Assembly: GCA_027596075.1 (NCBI GenBank)
Contig: JADGJC010000130.1
Location: 1 to 64,000 of the forward strand
Reading direction: 5' to 3'
Source: Rhizophlyctis rosea
Taxonomy: Eukaryota > Chytridiomycota > Chytridiomycetes > Rhizophlyctidales > Rhizophlyctidaceae
Length of the DNA stretch: 64,000 bases
This document shows positions 9,997-20,696 of the stretch, in pieces (within the stretch, counting starts at the first letter, position 1; every line of letters begins with the position of its first letter). The notes under the pieces are model-generated. The model did not search any database. It had not been told where the DNA came from and was given only the letters and a program-made list of their open reading frames with translations. A program made the translations under genes and the position numbers.

Positions 9997-12900
9997 TCAC
10001 TGCAAGTTGTACTGTACAACCATCTTCTCAACCTCTGACAAAAGGAGCGTATGTTAGGCGTGCTTCAGCGTAACAAGTAGATACAGCGTAACTTACTTGA
10101 GATCAGATGCTTTCCATACGTATACTTCTTCAACGACTGAAGATGGGGCTTGATCTTTTGAACCAACACCTCGCGCTGATCCCCATCCACAACATCCAAC
10201 ATCTTCTGCACGACGTAGTTTGCAAACTGGTCCTTCATCATCGAAATAAGCGGCGAGGTGCTGTAATCATGCGTACAAAAGAATATTCAGCACAAGCGTT
10301 CTGCCCCAATGACCATCAAATCGCAAAGAAACTCACCCGTCCGGCCTAGTCTGGATAACCTCATCAATAAGCAACTGCCGATCCTTCTTACTCCCGTACG
10401 CCACGCACTTCTCCACCACGTTACTGGCAAACTTGTGCTTGCTCATCTGCAGGACTTGTCCGCGGACTTTGCTAATAATGAGCGCCTTGTCGGCCGGCTT
10501 GCCGCGCTCTAGAACGTGCTGGATGACGTAGTTGCCGTACTGGTCCTGGATCAGATTGATCGTGTAGCGGTGTAGTTCCTCCAGAAGGGGTTTCTAGAGA
10601 AGAATGGTGGTAAGTCATGATGAGCAGGGGGGAAAAACGGATATCATGGAGTACTCACAGGCGAGATGATTCCTTGATTCATAAAAACGCCGCCAACAGC
10701 CTCGTCATCTGTACAATGTTCGAAGATTCGTTGGATCACTCGGCAACCGTAAGGATGTGTCGCCAACGCGTAGACTTGACCATGGAACGCGTCAATGATG
10801 AACTTGATGTGCTCGGCCGGCACACGTTCAATAGCCTTTTGGATTACGTGATTCCCGTTCTGGTCCTTGACGCACTTCAAAACGTTCCCATCCAACTCTT
10901 TCACCAGCACGGCTTGCTGGTCCGTCAGAACGTGTTCCAAGGCCTATGTAACGGGCATGAGCAACCGGAATGACATATGATTGACCTCAACGAATAATAC
11001 CTTTTGGACCACACGACATCCATACATCTGCAGCGACAGCGACAACACATGCCCTTCCATCTGCTTGGCCAAGATTTGCTTTTGGATCTGGTTTCCGTGC
11101 TCGAAGAACTTCTGGATGACATAGTTGCCAAAAACGTCGGTCATGAGTTGCAGGGCATTCGGCAAGATCTCGTCAAAGACCAGCTGCTTTTCTTCGCTGT
11201 TCGCCGTCTCCAGCTTCTGCTGGATGAATCGGGAGCCGTGTTGGTCGCCGCTAAACTCTACAATGTTTCCGACGATGTCCTGAAGTTATAGTAAAGTGAT
11301 GAAATGAGCTGCTGACACACGCCTCGAAGCGCCCAGGCATCAAAGTACATACCCTCAACTCGTACTTCTTATTCTTGTTATTCCGGAAATCCTCAAGCAG
11401 AGCACTGCGGATACCATGTCCAGGGTCATTGATAGGCGAGGCCAAATCAGGATGAATATGCCGCCGTCCTCCATGACCCCCGTAACCGTTCATTTGCGCC
11501 AAATACTCCCGTCGAAGCATCTGCTCCCGGTACAACATCTGCTGTTGCGCGAGCATGCGAAGCTTCTTCTCCGACATTTGTCCCGGACGACCACCCATGC
11601 CGCCGAAGTTCATGCCCATCGGGAAACCGTTCATGCCAAATGCTGGACCCATAGCCGGATTATAGTATTGACCCGCCGCGGCTGCAGCAGCGCGCTTTGC
11701 CTGAGCGTATTCTAGAGCGTAGGGATCAGGAAGTGGGCCAGGATACGCGCTGTAAGAAAAGAGAAGAGAGAAAGCAAGGGAGGAATGCGGATATGTGAGC
11801 GACGGAAGATCATACAGACAGACGAATGCGTTCAGAATCAGCAGTATATCTTCATGAAACCGATCCATACCTTTGAGTGCCTCGACTAGATCCAGAACGC
11901 TGCAATTCTAGTGCCGCCAGCATCTCTGTTCAAGCAGCAACCGTCAATACCGTCCGTCACCATCAAGTGCGGAAAATCGCAGAACCAACCTGCTTCTTTT
12001 GACCGCGGAATACCGTATGCAGCCATGGCGCTCATTGCTCCGGTAGGACTGGACCCACCTACCAGACGGCAAAGTCAATACAAAATCATGATACCATCAT
12101 CGGCTAGGTGTCGAACACCTACCCAAATAGGCACCCGCACTCCGCGCTTGCGGCCCATCTGGATACAAGCGATCGTAAGCCATGGACGTGGCAATTTTAG
12201 GAGGCTTCTGGTTGACGCGGGGGTAGGAGTCATAGTCATCCTGATCTTGGAGCTGACCGGGATTCGTTAGCCAAGATTCCACCCTTGTTCTGATTCAATC
12301 ACATTGCAAACAAACCTCTGCAATGTTCATGTTCCGCATGGAAAGCAGCACCTCTGGAGGAATCTGCCCATTAAAGTCTGGGACAACAGGAGGAGCCCTC
12401 ATACCGCTATTATTATAGTGCGCATGCGATGGCGGTGTGGACGCAGAACGCTGAGGAGGCGGACCGGACATGTCGTCCCGGCCATCCAAAGCAGCGCTCA
12501 GAACCGCCGCCATCCTCGACCGCTCTTCATCGTTGGCGTGGTCGAGGTGGTCCAGATCCGGATGCACATGATCATGCAAGTCATGTTTGTCGCCGCCTTC
12601 CTCCATCGCACGACGAGCAGCGAAAACGGGTGACGGTGTGCGCGGGAAGTCATCCTGAATCAGATCAACAAGGTTACGGCGTTTGGACGGTGACCCGGCA
12701 ATATCCACAGCGCCAGGCGTTCCTCCACGCATGGAAAGCGGTGCGACCATTTCTCCATTCGCCCACCCGTTCGGCGCGCTGGTCGACATGCGGGGATCGT
12801 TGAGACGCGGGTCTGCCATGCGAGAGTCCTGCATCCTACTTTCCAACCGGGGGTCGTGCAGCCGAGGATCTTGCATGGCGTGCATCATGCGGGGATCCGC

Positions 12901-13650
12901 CATATGCATTCTGGGATCTATCCGCATGTCCGACTTCCGCGGCGAAACATTATAAGCATCACCATCCCTTCCTGACAACCCTTCCGTGTCTAAGCCCTGC
13001 TGCACAATTTCATCAAAATCTTGCACAGTCAATCGAAATCGTTCCAATGTATGATCCAACAAACCTCATCTAGAGGATTTCCATACTCATCCTCGATACC
13101 AAACCCTCTGAAATTCTCTAGCTTCTTATTGGAGGAAGGGCTTGGTGTTTGGACATCAGGTCCCTTCTTGCCGTTCATTGAAGCGGGTGGTGCCCAAAGT
13201 TGCCACGACTGACCAGGCGAATAAATCGGAGGAGGAAGGCGGGGATCGAGACGAGAGTGGACATAGTAATATGCGGCGTAGTCGGGATCGCGCCGAGGGT
13301 CAGCTAGGGCGTCATGCTCATCGCTAATCTCTTGTCCCATTTGCTGATCCAACTAGAGAATCCGAGTTATATATCGGCATCATGATTTTGATCCTTATCA
13401 GATGACTTACGCGAGGCATGTCGGGCATCATGATTTGTGTGGGAGGCGCACTATTGGATCTGCTTATGTCTTTCGATGGTGTGCCGGGATTCTCAAAATC
13501 CCAATTTACCCGCGTTTGCAGCAATGCGGCGAGCTGCATTTGCAACGGGTGAGAATGGTGAACTGAGACTCAATAGTCAAGCCAATCACTGACCTGGCCT
13601 TGCGGCTGATTCTTCGCCTTGGGCTGGTGCACAGCGCTGATGTCGTCCAT
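9997..13650 (-). CDS. Pumilio/PUF-family RNA-binding protein
   Basis: PUF proteins bind 3' UTRs and repress or destabilise mRNAs. The start is ATG 13648-13650 (M-D-D-I-S-A-V), and several short exons encode a long disordered N-terminus rich in Asp-Pro-Arg repeats. The C-terminal eight-repeat PUM-HD lies between about 11250 and 9997. The repeat cores read [56 protein letters not shown] and F-A-N-Y-V-V-Q-K. These are the same base-contact residues as human PUM1, so a UGUANAUA-type target is expected. The last exon (9997-10032) is reached by a GTAAGT donor and gives G-K-H-L-I-S-K-V-E-K before TGA 9997-9999. The exons I joined across PUM-HD keep frame, so the gene looks intact. Confidence 0.93.
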
Positions 13651-15419
13651 TATGTACGGTGGGTGGATGAGAAGATACAGTCGACGTCGAGTTGAGTCGA
13701 AAAAGAAAAAAGGAACAAAATGAACAAGGAAGATATAGGAAAGGCTATAGTATAGACAATAGGTTTTTAAGGTCTTATGGTTTGTTTTGGTGTTGTTGTT
13801 TCCAATAAAAGACTGTACAGGGACGTGGAAGGGTAGCGTATGGACAAATGGAGGTTTCTGTACAAAATTTTTACACGAATCGGAGTCGGTATCGGCTGCG
13901 CTACTGTGTCATCGAGTCGCACGTTCTATGGGGATTTATCGAGACTTGCACCTGATCAGATGGCCTGTAATCAAAAATTTATCAAATAAATATGTTAGAG
14001 GCGAACTGCAAACTTCCAAATATGCCCAGCAAGTGATCGTTCCCATCCCCACGTGTTTGATGGAAAGTTCTCATGCTGTTCAAACCGAAATCCGCCTTGA
14101 TTGTACCAGATTCTCGAGCTGCCCCACAAAGGTGTTTGGTGTCCTGAGATCTGGGCGTCCTCCAGCAGACTTCGTACGGAATCACCCAACCGTACAGTTC
14201 GTCCCACCAAACGCATCAGCGCCGACCTTCCAAGTGAATTCCTTTCCCTTGCCTTCTCTGTATGTATGCCGCTCCAACAACTGTGCATCGTCCCACAAGC
14301 GCACGTCGCCTGCGATTGCTGGTCAATGTCATGTGAAGCTGCTTGATCTCACCTTCTCGATAGAGGATAGTACTTCGCTTGCATCAACTTGAATACGGGC
14401 GGCAGGGTGTTCCTACGATTGGTTGGCGGACGCACACAGTTCGACGTCTCTGCTATGGTTCGGGAGTGCCAGTCGCCAATGGAGGAAGTAGAAGCACGGT
14501 GTTCAAGCAAGGACACCAGTTCCCACGACCGGACAAGTCGACGTATGACCGAAGGCTAAAACAGTGCTTGATCGCACACTCGACGGTATTGAGATACAGG
14601 GTAGCCGTGCACACCAGCAGTACGACGTGGGAACGAAGGTGGGAGCAGAAAGTAGTGCTGTAGTGTGTTTGAGCAATGAGCAGTGAGAGCCTTGTCCGAC
14701 CACTGGCAGCACAAACAGAGAAGAGAATGTTGGCCTGATGGGAAAGTTTGTTGTTTCTGTGTGGGTGGGGAGTGGGAATGACTTGTGCTGAGGCAATCTG
14801 TCCCACGGTGACTCCCAAATGGAGATGATTCTTTTTGATCACATGACCTGCACACTTGCAAAAAGATCGTCAGTCCGAACTTGCTCAGCAACACTCCGGG
14901 CCTGTCGGAAATTTTTTTGTTTGGGTTCCAATTGTTGACAAGCAGATGCACATGGCTTGACGCTTCCCATGGGTCCGATCCGAAAGGTCGGATCGGACTC
15001 ATCAGAATGTCAAGTTGGATGGCACAGCACTGCGCCTCCGCCTCATGCAAGCCACTGAAGGGTCATCTTGGGGCAAAGGACCCGTAAACAATCTTGAAAA
15101 GAACCCACCAGCAACGCAAAAACTCCGTATGCCGCCCAAAATTTCAATACAGCAGCTGAATATCAGCAAGGCTAGTACGGCAGGATTCAATCCACTTTTT
15201 CAAAGCTCCAACGACTGACATCTCCATGATCAAAATCAATCTACTATTTACAATCTGATCTGACATATGCATACAAACCGCATTCACTGTCGGTCTTCCC
15301 CAGCTTGCCACCCATTATCAATATCAATTTTGTCATCATTGTCATCGCTATCATCCCTCATCATCGTCAGCATCTTTCCCAAACCAGCACCTCACCGACC
15401 TTCACATCTCCCAATCTCC
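13651..15419. other. Intergenic region upstream of the Pumilio gene
   Basis: About 1.8 kb between the Pumilio start and the stop of the next minus-strand gene. Open frames occur on both strands, but none shows a domain or a consistent spliced structure. It probably holds the Pumilio promoter and 5' UTR. Confidence 0.5.
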
Positions 15420-18352
15420 CTACCCCTCCTTCCTCTGCCCCGGCGGCAACCTATCCAATGTCTTCATCGAATAATAATCCGCATAGTACTCATCCAAAAA
15501 GTCCACCATGACCGGCTCCCCAACTGCCCCCACCCCTCCCTCCCTACCACTACTCCCCCCACTCCCCCCATCCCCCTCAAAAGGCGGACTCCTAGGTGAC
15601 ACCGCCTCCTTCAACTCCTTATAACTCTTCCTCTCAGAACTCTTCCCCCTCTCCGTACTCTTCGTCGTCATCCGTTTCCTGGACCGAGATCGAGAAGATG
15701 ACCGGGGCGGGCCGATGATAGTGCGTCGGCCGCGGTCGTCTTGTGTGACAGTCGCGGAGGGGGATGTAACCGGTGGTGCTGGTGCATATGAAGGACCCGA
15801 AGGTTGACGGGCGTGGGACGCCTGTTGAGTGGGACCATTGGGTTGAGCACGTTGTTGCGGTTGTTGCCGTTTTCGATCGGAGTAGTAGAGGGACGCAGTG
15901 CGCGGGGCTGAAGGCTTGTACGTTCTGTCAGGATCATGGACACGCTGTCGTTCATCTGATTGTTGTGGGTGTTGCTGATATTGCGGTTGGACTGGAGGGA
16001 CAGGCGGCAGTGAGGGTTGGTTATCTTGTGGTTGTTGGATAAGCGTCAAGGGTGGAGGTGGTTCAACAGGAGGTGGTACAAAGTTGATTGCATTGAACCC
16101 CCGCTGTTCTGGAGGAGGATCCGCTGGCGCAGGTGGTAGGCCCGACTTATCTTCCCCGGCAGAAGCCTCACCTGCACCAAAGACTGGTGAAGATTTGTTG
16201 CCACTCTCATCATCCGCCCTGACTCCCCTCTCATTCTCCTCACCATCATGTACCTCCCTCTTCATCCCACCCTGATTCCTCCCACCCTGCAAACTCCCCC
16301 TCACCGCACTCTTACTCCTCCTCTTCTCCCCCTCCACCCCGGCACTCAACACCGCCGGCGTCCCCGGCCGACTTCGACTCCTCCTCTTCTCCCCCACACC
16401 ATTCCCGGGTGTCGCCGGCCGACTCCGACTCCTCCCTCCTGCCAACGGCTTCGTGTTCGCCGTACTACTGATACTCCTAGGCGGCACAATCAACGGTGGC
16501 AACCTCTTGCTCTGCCTTCCCCTCCTCCCCTCCTCCCCATCCGTTCCACTCCCAGCCGCGGACGACTCGTCTTCATGCTCCCGTACCCGCGGACGAGGAA
16601 GGGACGAGTCCCTTGTCGGTGCTCGGCTGCGTCTCGGTTCCGATCTGGCGTCAGAATCGACATCAGTGGTATCAATAGGGTCCGGATTCGTGACCCGTAA
16701 AGGAGAAGGCGGTTGCCGAATATGACTGTCAGGTCTCAAAGCGTCATGTGGTGGCGAGGACGGCACCGGTTCAGAAGGCATGGGTTGTTCGGGGTTGGCA
16801 TGGATCAAACTCACATCCACCACATTTGTCATCTCCGGTGGCGGCGGTAATTGATCGTATGACATCCCGTAGGCGGAGAACGACATGTAGCTCTCATGTC
16901 CTCGGGGATCATAAGCCTGTTGCTGGGGGTGCTGCTCCGGCTCGTCGTGTCGTGGTGGATGGCGAGGGCTGGGTGGTTCAGCCGGTGGAGGGTGTTGCCC
17001 ACCGTCACCTGGGCCAGGTGCTACATTATCCCTCGGGGATGTGGGACCCGGGTGGAGTGAGTGTTGACGGGTTTGGAAATTGGAGGGGAACAGTTTGCGC
17101 GCGGTGGGAAGGTGGGATGGAGGGCCGTATGCTGATTGCCCTTGGGACAAATAGGAAGGGACGTGCTTATTGGGATTGTCCACTCCATCGGGATGCTGAG
17201 GTTCCGGAGGTGGTAAAGGTTCTGGTTGGTAGTGATGGTGTTGGATTGGATGAGCGTCAGGATGTCTTTCCCGCGACTTCTCACGTGGAGGAGGCACGGG
17301 ATGTGTAGGAAGTGGAGGAGTCTGTTCACGTTGATATCGATGTTGATGGTCGTGGTGACCTCTTTCTCTGGACTTGTCCCGTTGCCGCTCACGTTCTCGA
17401 GATTTGTCCCGCATGGGTGGAGTTTGATTACGCTCATAGCGATGTTCTTCATGGTATCTTTCGCGGGATTTGTCTCGGTGCTGTGGAGGGATGGGAGGTG
17501 TGTGCTCTCGCTGATAGTGTGGGTCTTCATGTCGTCGTTCTCTGGACCTTTCACGGGCATACAAATCTTGTTGGGGGTGGTGCGGCATGGGTGGTGGGGA
17601 GGGTTCTGGTCGGAAACGGCGATCTGGATGATTCCGTTCTCTTGATCGTTCTCTAGATTGCTCTCTTGACCGCTCACGGGAGCGCTCACGATGATACGGG
17701 TCATGATTGGATGACGGAGGTGGAGATGCTTCAGATTGGTATCGACTGTCAGGACCTGCATCTGTGTACCTAGTAAACAATAAACAAAAGAAGATTGTTT
17801 AGAAGTCCCATCACTTGGATTGTGCGAGAATGCAATACATCTCCGGTGCCGTGTCGGTTCGCTTATGGGTGAGCAAGCTTACCTTTGTTTATATTCAGCA
17901 TAGGTAAGCATATGCTCGGGTGGTCTCGTCTCTTTCACCTTCTTTGGCACTTTCATTGACGATTTCCTAGCCCCGTATTTTGATGATTGAGCTTGCTGCT
18001 GCTGTGCATGGTCATGGTGATCCCGTTGCTCCCCATTTCCATGTTGACCTCCATTGGGCCCCTGCTGGGGACCAGCACCATAGAATGGATTTCCCTCAGG
18101 CGGCATGGACTTGTTCTTACGAAAGTCTCGGGAAGGTTCTTGGGATGATTTATGGGCTTTGCCTGACAGGGAGCGGACCAGGTTTGGAAACCGCGATTTG
18201 CGATTATGTTGGTCATCCTGGCCATTCACTGGCCCTTTGAGGGAAGTTCCCCGAGCGGGGAAGGGTTGGTGGGCGGTTGGAGGACGGGTTGGGGAGGCTG
18301 CGTGGGGTCGAGTTTCCATGATGGAGAGGGTGATGTGGGTATCAAGCAACAC
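15420..18352 (-). CDS. Large disordered RS/Pro-rich protein, unrecognised
   Basis: Two exons: 17883-18352 and 15420-17769, joined by a 113-nt intron (GTAAGC donor, TTTACTAG acceptor) that keeps frame through E-Y-K-Q-R-Y-T-D-A-G. The start could be ATG 18352 or the in-frame ATG at 18319. The ~940-residue product has no folded domain I recognise. It is dominated by R-E-R-S-R-E-R-S arrays interleaved with Pro/His/Gln-rich spacers, S-R-S-R-P-G-T-P-type repeats and R-S-R-S-R-K-R near the C-terminus, and it ends in an acidic/aromatic E-Y-Y-A-D-Y-Y patch. RS arrays suggest SR-kinase targets or nuclear RNA-processing partners, but this is inference from composition only. Confidence 0.75.
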
Positions 18353-19535
18353 AGAGTTTTGCAGCTACAGGAGTTTGTAATAAGGCCGACGCATAGGAGC
18401 ACCTAGAAGAACGCTTCCGGCTTAGCCCAACTAAAGCGACACACGGCGAACATAGTCTATGTACCTGCATTCGATGGATGTTTTGCGGAGAGATATATTT
18501 GCTTATGCCATGGAAAACCAGCACAACCCGCTCAGAGACGACACGCCAGCCGCAGCTGGCTTTCAGGTTGTATGTTGCGGACGCAAAGTAAGGGGACCGC
18601 GAAATGGAGGTCGAGGAAGGCAAAGATGGCAGTGGCGGAAAGAGGACTTCAACGGATATTTGTTTACTTATGTTCACAGTTTGTGCAAACCGTTCCAACC
18701 ACCGCTTTTCGTCGGGCCTCGGAAGTAACCGCTTAGTATGGCCTCCGTTTTGCCCTTTTGACTTTCATCATCATGGCCCAGACACAGGCAAGTCGTCAAA
18801 ATGAGTGCAACTTTTTGCCCCTCTCTCGCACACTGCAACAGTCGCGTTCAATGAGGCTAACTGGCTATACATGTGAGGATATAGAGCTACTAAAACTCTG
18901 GGCAGGAGCGAGTCCTTAGCTCTTTAGCCTCATTGAACGCACAGTTTGACAGAAGATTCAGTGTGTCTCGCGTGTTTGAGCGTTGCCAGCCCATTTTGCA
19001 GTGCCTCTCTCTGTCTCCTGTCCGCGCTTGGGTTCTTCGATTATGGCTGGGTCGTCACACATGTCCTGACGGATGGACCAACCACAATTGCAAAGGCTTC
19101 GAGGCTTCGAGGCTTCCATTATCGTCAGCAAGCAGAGAGCGTTCTTGGCGTTCAGTGGCATTCACTTTGCAGCTGCTGTTCACAACCGTGTGTCACGGAG
19201 AGTGTTACGGTTTACCAATAAGACCATGTCTCCCTCCGGGTGACGCAAACCAACCCTACACACAAAGGAAACACAAGGGAACACACAACGGGGCGCATCA
19301 TCATAACTGATCTAGAAGGTGATGAGAGCGGAATTGAACTGATCATTTTGTCAATTTTTGCAAACACCGACCGCGGCTACTGTTCGTAAACTAGCGCAAA
19401 AAGCATAGCACTTCAGGATTGACCGTTCAGTCTAAGCATATGCACACCAACACCTGACAACACGTGTGACCGTCAAACAAAATATCGGCTAGATCGAATT
19501 CCACTTTCCCACTCTGTCAATCACCCTCTTTCCAC
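18353..19535. promoter_or_regulatory. Divergent intergenic region
   Basis: Lies between the start of the minus-strand RS-rich gene and the start of the plus-strand gene at 19536, so it should contain both promoters. It also holds the fold-back repeat at 18844-18940. No coding sequence is recognised. Confidence 0.5.
18844..18940. repeat. Fold-back element with 17-bp perfect inverted ends
   Basis: GCGTTCAATGAGGCTAA (18844-18860) is exactly inverted at 18924-18940, and an inner pair AGAGCTA/TAGCTCT lengthens the stem. ACAGT lies within a base of both outer edges and may be a target-site duplication. A 97-bp MITE or a structured regulatory hairpin in the divergent promoter are both possible. Confidence 0.7.
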
Positions 19536-20444
19536 ATGCGGGCTTCACAAACGGCAGCGATAAGCACCATCGACGATACTGTCACTTCCACTCTCCTGCG
19601 AAGAACCTACCTGTACCTCTCCCTCCTCCAAACAAATTCATACCAAGCACTTCTGGACACCGTGACAGAATATCTCACAGATCGCTTCACAATCCTTCAC
19701 GGCGAAGGAAAAGATTTCACCTCCGAAGATGCCTTTCGTACCTTTGCCTGGTTGAATGGCGACTGCCTCGCTGACTTGACATGCCTGGAACATATGGTTG
19801 ACGCCTGGTCTGACGAGCAAGAGCCTTCTGAGCATGTCAATGGAACTGCAGCGGACATCATACTGAAGCCATTTTATCGTCTGATGGACCAACAAACACT
19901 CCAAGCGGTCGTTCCGTTTGCGTATGACCAAGAAGACGGTATAATCAATGATCGAATGGAGGGTCAGGGTGGGGAGAGGATGGTGGAAACGGTGGGAACA
20001 GTAGTGTTACAACTTGTCCGTGCACTTCCGGCATCACCGACCAAGCCTTCAACGACAATACACAAGGATGACCCCATAGAGTTCCAGCTTCCCACACATG
20101 ACCATCCTGGTTTCCTGTTTCACTCCCTTTACCTCACCACCATACCATCAATGCTCGATGACTACTCCCCATCCATACTCGCTGCCGTTGAAGCCTTCAA
20201 GTGCCGTCAACAGCAACAGCGGCAAACATATTTCACGGAACAAACTAAGGAGGAAAGAGATTACTGGGATCAGTATGGGGACACTGGTGAAGATGATGAC
20301 CATGAGGAAGGAGGTGGAAATGAGGACGCTGCTGGAAAAGGAGAGGGGGGTGGGAAGAAAGATGCTGGGGAAGACTCTGAGGATGACTATTGGGAAGCCT
20401 ATGATGATGTAATGGATAAAAATGCCGCTTTGTATAGCTTATGA
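19536..20444 (+). CDS. Hypothetical protein with acidic Gly-rich C-terminus
   Basis: Single-exon frame of 302 residues, ATG 19536, TGA 20442-20444. The first ~220 residues look folded and helical, with an R-R-T-Y-L-Y-L-S-L-L-Q-T-N-S-Y-Q-A-L-L motif and W-L-N-G-D-C-L-A-D-L. The last ~70 are Asp/Glu/Gly-rich (D-D-D-H-E-E-G-G-G-N-E-D, E-D-S-E-D-D-Y-W-E-A-Y-D-D). I do not recognise a family. It converges with the NLR gene on the opposite strand, leaving only 252 nt between stops. Confidence 0.75.
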   Translation: MRASQTAAISTIDDTVTSTLLRRTYLYLSLLQTNSYQALLDTVTEYLTDRFTILHGEGKDFTSEDAFRTFAWLNGDCLADLTCLEHMVDAWSDEQEPSEHVNGTAADIILKPFYRLMDQQTLQAVVPFAYDQEDGIINDRMEGQGGERMVETVGTVVLQLVRALPASPTKPSTTIHKDDPIEFQLPTHDHPGFLFHSLYLTTIPSMLDDYSPSILAAVEAFKCRQQQQRQTYFTEQTKEERDYWDQYGDTGEDDDHEEGGGNEDAAGKGEGGGKKDAGEDSEDDYWEAYDDVMDKNAALYSL

Positions 20445-20696
20445 ATAGAGTCTGTCAATGTCCATCGCAAATGTATTTGGTGTTAGGGATCTATGAAGCC
20501 AAGTCATATTCGCGAAAACGTCTTGAAATAACATCTTCTCTGAACTCCTGTCTTTCCAAAAACATGCCTCGCCACATGGCACTGAAAGCGGACTACAAAT
20601 CTTACAACTACCTAATCAGAGGATGATACAGTCGATACCTGTTATGTGAGGTGTTCTCTGTCTTGCCATACGCAAGCTGACTTCATATCCTATATA

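Noticed and set aside
13787..14663. Possible gene upstream of Pumilio
   Set aside because: The plus-strand frame has no recognisable motif. A minus-strand segment with a G-A-D-A-F-G-G-T-N-C run and a plausible 50-nt intron nearby is tempting, but the frames across that intron do not agree.
16248..17645. Long plus-strand open frames opposite the RS-rich gene
   Set aside because: They are antisense shadows of the repetitive, G/C-biased exon 15420-17769, which has a proper splice junction and stop.
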